Shown: positions 12,798 to 15,579 of the stretch, piece by piece | Numbering within the stretch: the first letter of the stretch is position 1 | How the letters are laid out: every line of letters begins with the position of its first letter | NCBI GenBank assembly: GCA_035540935.1 | Contig: DATLFS010000049.1 | Span: 1-15,579 of the forward strand | Direction: 5' to 3' | Length of the DNA: 15,579 bases | Origin: DATLFS01 sp035540935 | GTDB lineage: Bacteria; Actinomycetota; CADDZG01; WHSQ01 | Notes under the pieces: model-generated | The model's database searches: none | What the model was told of the DNA's origin: nothing | What the model saw: the letters and a program-made list of their open reading frames with translations, nothing else | Program-made: the position numbers and the translations under genes

Positions 12798-14270
12798 TTG
12801 GACGGAAGCGGTCGTGCGCGATGGCTCGCGCTCGTTATCGCCCTCGCTCTGGTGGCGCCGGCGTGCGGTCAGAAACCCGGTGTGGCGGAGTCGGGCGGAG
12901 GATCCTTCGCAGGCGGCCTGGCCGGGTCCCTCACGGAGGACGGACTCGTCCTCGAGGACGGGACCATCATCGATCCCAACACCGGCGAGGTGATCGGGTC
13001 GGTGGACGACACCGGCCTCTCCGACACCGGCTCTACTGGGACCTCGTCCTCGACCTCAGGCAGCTCGAACACGGAGAGCGGTGATAACCCCTCCGGCGAC
13101 AACGGTGGCGATGACACCGCAACGGAGAGCGAGCCCAGCGGCGGCGATGCCACGGGCGTGACGGAGGACACCATCAGGATCGGCTCCCACGCGCCTCTGA
13201 CCGGCGCGGCGCCCGTCCCGTCGGACTCGGCTCTCAAGGGCTCGAAGCTGTACTGGGAGTGGCTCAAGCGGCGCGGCGTCAAGATCAACGGCCGCAACGT
13301 CGAGGCGATCCTCAAGAACGACAACTACAACCCGTCTCAGGCGGTGAGCGTCTGCAAGGAGATGGTCGAGAAGGACAAGGTGTTCCTTCTCTCCGGCGTC
13401 GCCGGGACGGACCAGATCCAAGCTTGTGCCCGTTATGCGGCGTCGGTTGGCATCCCGTACCTATCCGCCGGCGTAACCGAGATCGGCCTCAGCAACCTCC
13501 GCACTTACTTCGCCACCTCGATGACCTATCCGCAGCAGGGGCCTCTGCTTGCCGACTTCCTCGTGAAGACGCTCGGTGCCCGGGACGAGTCCACCGCGCT
13601 CGTCTACTTCAACACGCAGAACTTCTACGACGGCCGAGACACGTTCCTCGCCGCCATGGAGAGGCATGGCATCGAGGTGTACGTGCGGGCCGTCTCGAAG
13701 ACGGCCGGCGCGCCGGAGGCCCAGGCGGTGGCGACCGACCTCGCCCAGCGCCAGATCGACAACGTCTACGTGCTGACGAGCCCCGTGTGGTTCCTCCAGT
13801 TGCTTCAGGCGACCCGGAGCCAGAACTACGCGCCGCAATGGGTGGGGGTCGGCATCACCATGACCTTCGACACGGTTGCATCGGTGGGCTGCCGGAACGG
13901 GACCCTCGACGGCGCCAAGTTCTTCTCGCCGTTCCCCGCCTGGGCCGAGTCGAACAAGTTCGACCCGGACTTCCGGAAGGCCGTGCGGGAGATCAATCCC
14001 GAGGAGGGAGAGGGCGACGACTTCATGTGGCTCGGCTGGATGGCGAGCCGGCAGCTGGCCGAGATGCTGAAGCTGCCGGGACCGACGCTCACGAGAGAGC
14101 GCTTCATCTACACCCTCGAGCGCGCGAAGAACATCACGACCGGCATCAGCCCGCCCGTCTCGTTCAGCCCGACCGACCACTTCGGAGCCGACACGACCCA
14201 CGTGAGCGAGGCCAAGTGCCAGCAGGACCAGCGCTGGCACACGATCCGGACCTTCGTGAAGAGCTTCTAG
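12798..14270 (+). CDS. Lipoprotein substrate-binding protein, branched-chain amino acid ABC type (LivK-like)
   Basis: 490 residues. The N-terminus has RARW, a hydrophobic core and a lipobox ending LVAPAC, so Cys23 would be lipidated and the protein tethered outside the membrane. Residues about 70-118 are a Ser/Thr/Gly/Asp-rich linker, probably a flexible wall-spanning spacer. The receptor domain begins VTEDTIRIGSHAPLTGAAPV (about 121-140) and continues with KGSKLYWEWLKRRGVKINGR, then LKNDNYNPSQAVSVCKEMVE and VGIPYLSAGVTEIGLSN. This is a type I periplasmic-binding fold of the Leu/Ile/Val or amide/urea receptor type; the ligand cannot be told. The TTG start has GGGGGAG at 12786-12792. No permease or ATPase gene is adjacent, so it is an orphan or works with a transporter encoded elsewhere. 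Confidence 0.92.
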   Translation: MDGSGRARWLALVIALALVAPACGQKPGVAESGGGSFAGGLAGSLTEDGLVLEDGTIIDPNTGEVIGSVDDTGLSDTGSTGTSSSTSGSSNTESGDNPSGDNGGDDTATESEPSGGDATGVTEDTIRIGSHAPLTGAAPVPSDSALKGSKLYWEWLKRRGVKINGRNVEAILKNDNYNPSQAVSVCKEMVEKDKVFLLSGVAGTDQIQACARYAASVGIPYLSAGVTEIGLSNLRTYFATSMTYPQQGPLLADFLVKTLGARDESTALVYFNTQNFYDGRDTFLAAMERHGIEVYVRAVSKTAGAPEAQAVATDLAQRQIDNVYVLTSPVWFLQLLQATRSQNYAPQWVGVGITMTFDTVASVGCRNGTLDGAKFFSPFPAWAESNKFDPDFRKAVREINPEEGEGDDFMWLGWMASRQLAEMLKLPGPTLTRERFIYTLERAKNITTGISPPVSFSPTDHFGADTTHVSEAKCQQDQRWHTIRTFVKSF

Positions 14271-14276
14271 GTTCGG

Positions 14277-14306
14277 CGGGCCGAGAGCCTTGAGCGGGCG
14301 GGCCCG
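14277..14306 (+). terminator. Possible weak hairpin after the lipoprotein gene
   Basis: CGGGCC (14277-14282) can pair with GGCCCG (14301-14306) around an 18-nt loop, just after the TAG stop. There is no T-tract; the loop is long and the support is thin. Confidence 0.3.
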
Positions 14307-14312
14307 TATAAT
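14307..14312 (+). promoter_or_regulatory. tRNA-Gly promoter -10 element
   Basis: A perfect TATAAT ends 11 bp before the first base of the mature tRNA, so transcription would start about 5 nt upstream of it. A TTGAGC at 14290-14295 is too close (11 bp) to be a standard -35. Confidence 0.55.
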
Positions 14313-14323
14313 GTGCCGTCGTT

Positions 14324-14395
14324 GCGGGCGTGGCTCAGTGGTAGAGCATCACCTTGCCAAGGTGAGGGTCGCCGGTTCGAATCCGGTCGCCCGCT
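14324..14395 (+). tRNA. tRNA-Gly (anticodon GCC)
   Basis: A complete 72-nt cloverleaf. The acceptor GCGGGCG pairs with CGCCCGC (14388-14394) and the discriminator base is T, as expected for tRNA-Gly. The D arm is GCTC-AGTGGTA-GAGC. The anticodon arm is TCACC-TTGCCAA-GGTGA, giving anticodon GCC. The T arm is GCCGG-TTCGAAT-CCGGT. CCA is not encoded. Its 3' half is a classic attachment site for tyrosine-recombinase elements, and the sequence right after it changes character. Confidence 0.97.
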
Positions 14396-14410
14396 CTCGT
14401 CGAGGAGCGG
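14391..14410 (+). other. Hairpin overlapping the 3' end of the tRNA gene
   Basis: CCGCTC (14391-14396) can pair with GAGCGG (14405-14410) around an 8-nt loop. It competes with the acceptor stem. A T5 run follows at 14432-14436 but is 21 bp away. It could aid termination or processing; low confidence. Confidence 0.3.
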
Positions 14411-14530
14411 AAAGGCGCAGGCAGGGGGCACTTTTTCTATTCTAGCTGGACCTGATGCCTATCTGATCTTCGACTCCCGAACACCCCGTTGCTAGCCGTT
14501 TTGGGGCACCAATGGGGCACTGGGAGAGGT

Positions 14531-14597
14531 CGGGGCTGGAACCGGTAGAGCTCTCCTCTCGAGGAGGGTCCTAATAAGCAGCCGTGTTCCAGCCCCG
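14531..14597 (+). repeat. 12-bp perfect inverted repeat with an inner hairpin
   Basis: CGGGGCTGGAAC (14531-14542) and GTTCCAGCCCCG (14586-14597) are perfect reverse complements separated by 43 nt. Within the loop, CTCTCCT (14551-14557) pairs with AGGAGGG (14562-14568), one pair being G-U, around a CTCG tetraloop. As RNA this makes a stable stem with a nested hairpin. As DNA it could be a recombination or transfer site. Confidence 0.8.
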
Positions 14598-14601
14598 TTG
14601 C

Positions 14602-14862
14602 ATTCCGCGAGGAATCATCGGCGAATCGGACACCGGCTGGTGCTATCATCGTTGTGCGACTCGTCCTCTCGCGGACGTTGTCATGGTGGCGGCTCGAGAG
14701 ACCCGTCACCAGAGGGACACGTCGGTCCTTACGACCGACCCGCCCGAAGACAACCAGGCAGAGGAGTGGCCGCTTCGGTTGCGCTAGGACGGACCTAGAG
14801 AACCGGAGGGGATGCAGGAGGCAGGCCTCCTGATCCCTGGGCGTCATGGATAGCCCGTGACG
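14602..14862 (+). ncRNA. Run of hairpins: candidate structured RNA or 5' leader, family not recognised
   Basis: Consecutive stems read by eye: ATTCC-GCGA-GGAAT (14602-14615, GNRA tetraloop); CGTCC/GGACG (14662-14666/14673-14677); GGTGGCGG with CCGTCACC (14685-14692/14703-14710, one G-U); GTCGGTC-CTTAC-GACCGAC (14721-14739, perfect); CTTCGGTT with AACCGGAG (14773-14780/14801-14808, one G-U) enclosing CTAGG/CCTAG (14784-14788/14794-14798); GGGAT plus CAGGAGG with CCTCCTG plus ATCCC (14809-14837, one G bulge, CAGG loop); and CGTCA/TGACG (14842-14846/14858-14862). No match to tmRNA, RNase P, SRP RNA or a riboswitch I know. If transcription starts near 14656, most of this is the leader of the gene at 14887. 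No folding energy was computed. Confidence 0.45.
14641..14649 (+). promoter_or_regulatory. Extended -10 promoter element in the leader of the last gene
   Basis: TGC-TATCAT is an extended -10 (TGn plus TAnnAT-like hexamer at 14644-14649). No -35 is seen, which an extended -10 can tolerate. Transcription would start near 14656, giving a leader of about 230 nt. Confidence 0.38.
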
Positions 14863-14874
14863 TGCAGTTGAGTC

Positions 14875-14881
14875 AGGAGGT
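14875..14881 (+). promoter_or_regulatory. Strong ribosome binding site deciding the GTG start at 14887
   Basis: AGGAGGT, fully complementary to the 16S rRNA tail, ends 5 nt before the GTG. It is the main reason for accepting the open frame that follows as a gene. Confidence 0.8.
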
Positions 14882-14886
14882 AGATC

Positions 14887-15579
14887 GTGCCCCAGCAGCT
14901 CGTTGACGCGACCACTCAGCGGTACATCCGCCCTCTCCCCAACCTGCCGAAGGCCGCCGCGGTCCGAAGGTTCGAAGACTCTTTGCGCGCTAAGGGCCAG
15001 TCCGCTGGAGGAGCGAGAGCCATCGCCCGCGCCGTCACCGACCCGAGTCTCGGGCGCCGGTTAGCAGACTTCCCCGTCCCCCGACGGGTCGCGGGCGGGA
15101 CTCTGCATGTCATCCACACGACCGTTTGGTCACACGCCGTTCTGCCGCAGCCGACCAACGCTCGTGTTCTGCCACATTTCTCGTACCCGATAGGTGGGTC
15201 GGCCGTTCGCACCCCGCTCCCAGCTCTGACCTCGGCGCCTGACGGCGAGCCCGAAGTCGTCCTACGCGTGAGATCGAGCGATGACTTCATCGCGGCACTG
15301 GATCATGAGGTCGCGTATCTCTTGGACGAGAACGACCTGCGCGTATCGATAAAAGAGGAGGGGGTACGAGATCAACTAACTCTGGTTCCTCTTCGGGTTG
15401 AGCATCCTGACGCCGACGCCGTGACTCTGCTAGCCGCCCCTGACGGAAGCTCACGATGCGCGAGCACCTACGCCCATCTTGGCCTAACGCCGCGAGAGGT
15501 CGTGTACTCGCTCGCCACCGATGATCGAGAATTCAGACAGAGGATCGGTCAGGTCCTCGCTATCGGGCAACGCGACCAC
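14887..15579 (+). CDS. Hypothetical protein, 3' end outside window; possible ParB/Srx-like fold, probably on a mobile island
   Basis: The frame is open from the GTG at 14887 to the window end (231 codons, no stop). I do not recognise the family. The N-terminus (MPQQLVDATTQRYIRPLPNL) is not a signal peptide, and there are no membrane segments. Around residues 154-171 it reads SIKEEGVRDQLTLVPLRV and at 186-200 DGSSRCASTYAHLGL. This order (SI..xGV..., V-P-V-like strand, D/G-x-x-R, then a helix) recalls the ParB/sulfiredoxin or DGQHR fold of proteins that bind or modify DNA, but the similarity is faint and is only an inference. Codons rare in the rest of the window appear (TTA, ATA, AAA, several CTA and AGA), suggesting a different origin. 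It follows tRNA-Gly and a structured leader. The start is set by AGGAGGT. Confidence 0.78.
   Translation, partial: MPQQLVDATTQRYIRPLPNLPKAAAVRRFEDSLRAKGQSAGGARAIARAVTDPSLGRRLADFPVPRRVAGGTLHVIHTTVWSHAVLPQPTNARVLPHFSYPIGGSAVRTPLPALTSAPDGEPEVVLRVRSSDDFIAALDHEVAYLLDENDLRVSIKEEGVRDQLTLVPLRVEHPDADAVTLLAAPDGSSRCASTYAHLGLTPREVVYSLATDDREFRQRIGQVLAIGQRDH

Larger units (their letters stand above)
14396..14886. other. 491-bp stretch without a convincing gene: presumed island junction and structured leader
   Basis: No credible coding frame is visible on either strand. The first part (14396-14530) is locally AT-richer, with TTTTTCTATTCTAG near 14432-14445 and three copies of GGGGCAC (14425, 14503, 14514). 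The second part (14531-14862) holds a 12-bp inverted repeat and a run of hairpins, described separately. An extended -10 (TGC-TATCAT, 14641-14649) lies in the middle. The stretch ends with a strong ribosome binding site for the gene at 14887. Confidence 0.6.

Noticed and set aside
14290..14312. TTGAGC as -35 of the tRNA promoter
   Set aside because: Spacing to TATAAT is only 11 bp.
14425..14520. CRISPR array from the GGGGCAC copies
   Set aside because: The repeats are 7 nt with irregular spacing; no CRISPR structure or cas gene.
14531..14597. tmRNA or a degenerate tRNA, because of GGGGCTG and GGTAGAGC
   Set aside because: No T arm, no tag-peptide frame, no tmRNA-like 3' end, and no cloverleaf can be drawn.
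14437..14847. Minus-strand open frame of 136 codons after the tRNA
   Set aside because: No ribosome binding site, no recognisable domain, odd composition, and it overlaps the hairpin-rich stretch.

Overview
The window is GC-rich chromosomal DNA from a member of the Actinomycetota (phylum-level inference; I cannot name the genus). The evidence is strong GC3 codon bias, frequent GTG starts, SOS boxes of the Gram-positive/actinobacterial type (CGAAC-N4-GTTCG), a LexA gene divergent from a LysM-type division inhibitor, an LmeA (DUF2993) lipid-binding protein, and an adenosylcobalamin-dependent ribonucleotide reductase with its NrdR repressor.

Layout. 1-263: 3' end of hflX. 346-2028: secreted amidase/PGRP-domain protein, convergent with lexA (2033-2674, minus); the two stop codons sit inside one 12-bp palindrome. 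2675-2916: divergent control region with four SOS boxes and two recognisable promoters, one for lexA and one for a small membrane-anchored LysM protein (2917-3273) that resembles the SOS division inhibitors ChiZ, DivS and YneA. After a terminator comes a promoter with two NrdR boxes 31 bp apart, then nrdJ (3466-6231) and an overlapping small zinc-ribbon gene (6218-6418). 6552-7268: secreted Cys-containing fibronectin-III protein, followed by a hairpin. 7333-8010: Crp/Fnr regulator, overlapping tail-to-tail with the zwf end of a minus-strand operon (GH15 glycosidase 9346-11157, then zwf 7991-9349). 11194-12721: tightly coupled plus-strand operon nrdR-dut-LmeA. 12798-14270: lipoprotein substrate-binding protein without a visible transporter. 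14324-14395: tRNA-Gly(GCC).

The first 14.4 kb is mostly housekeeping, with one theme: dNTP supply and DNA-damage response. NrdJ makes dNTPs, NrdR represses it, Dut removes dUTP, and LexA controls the damage response and division arrest. A second, smaller theme is glucose and NADPH metabolism: GH15 releases glucose and Zwf feeds the oxidative pentose phosphate pathway, with a probable cAMP-type regulator alongside.

The part that does not look like ordinary chromosome begins right after the tRNA gene. A 491-bp stretch without a gene holds a 12-bp inverted repeat and a chain of hairpins. It leads into a gene (14887 onward, running off the window) with a strong ribosome binding site, more AT-ending codons than its neighbours and no family I recognise. 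This looks like the edge of a genomic island at a tRNA attachment site and is the best candidate here for something undescribed.
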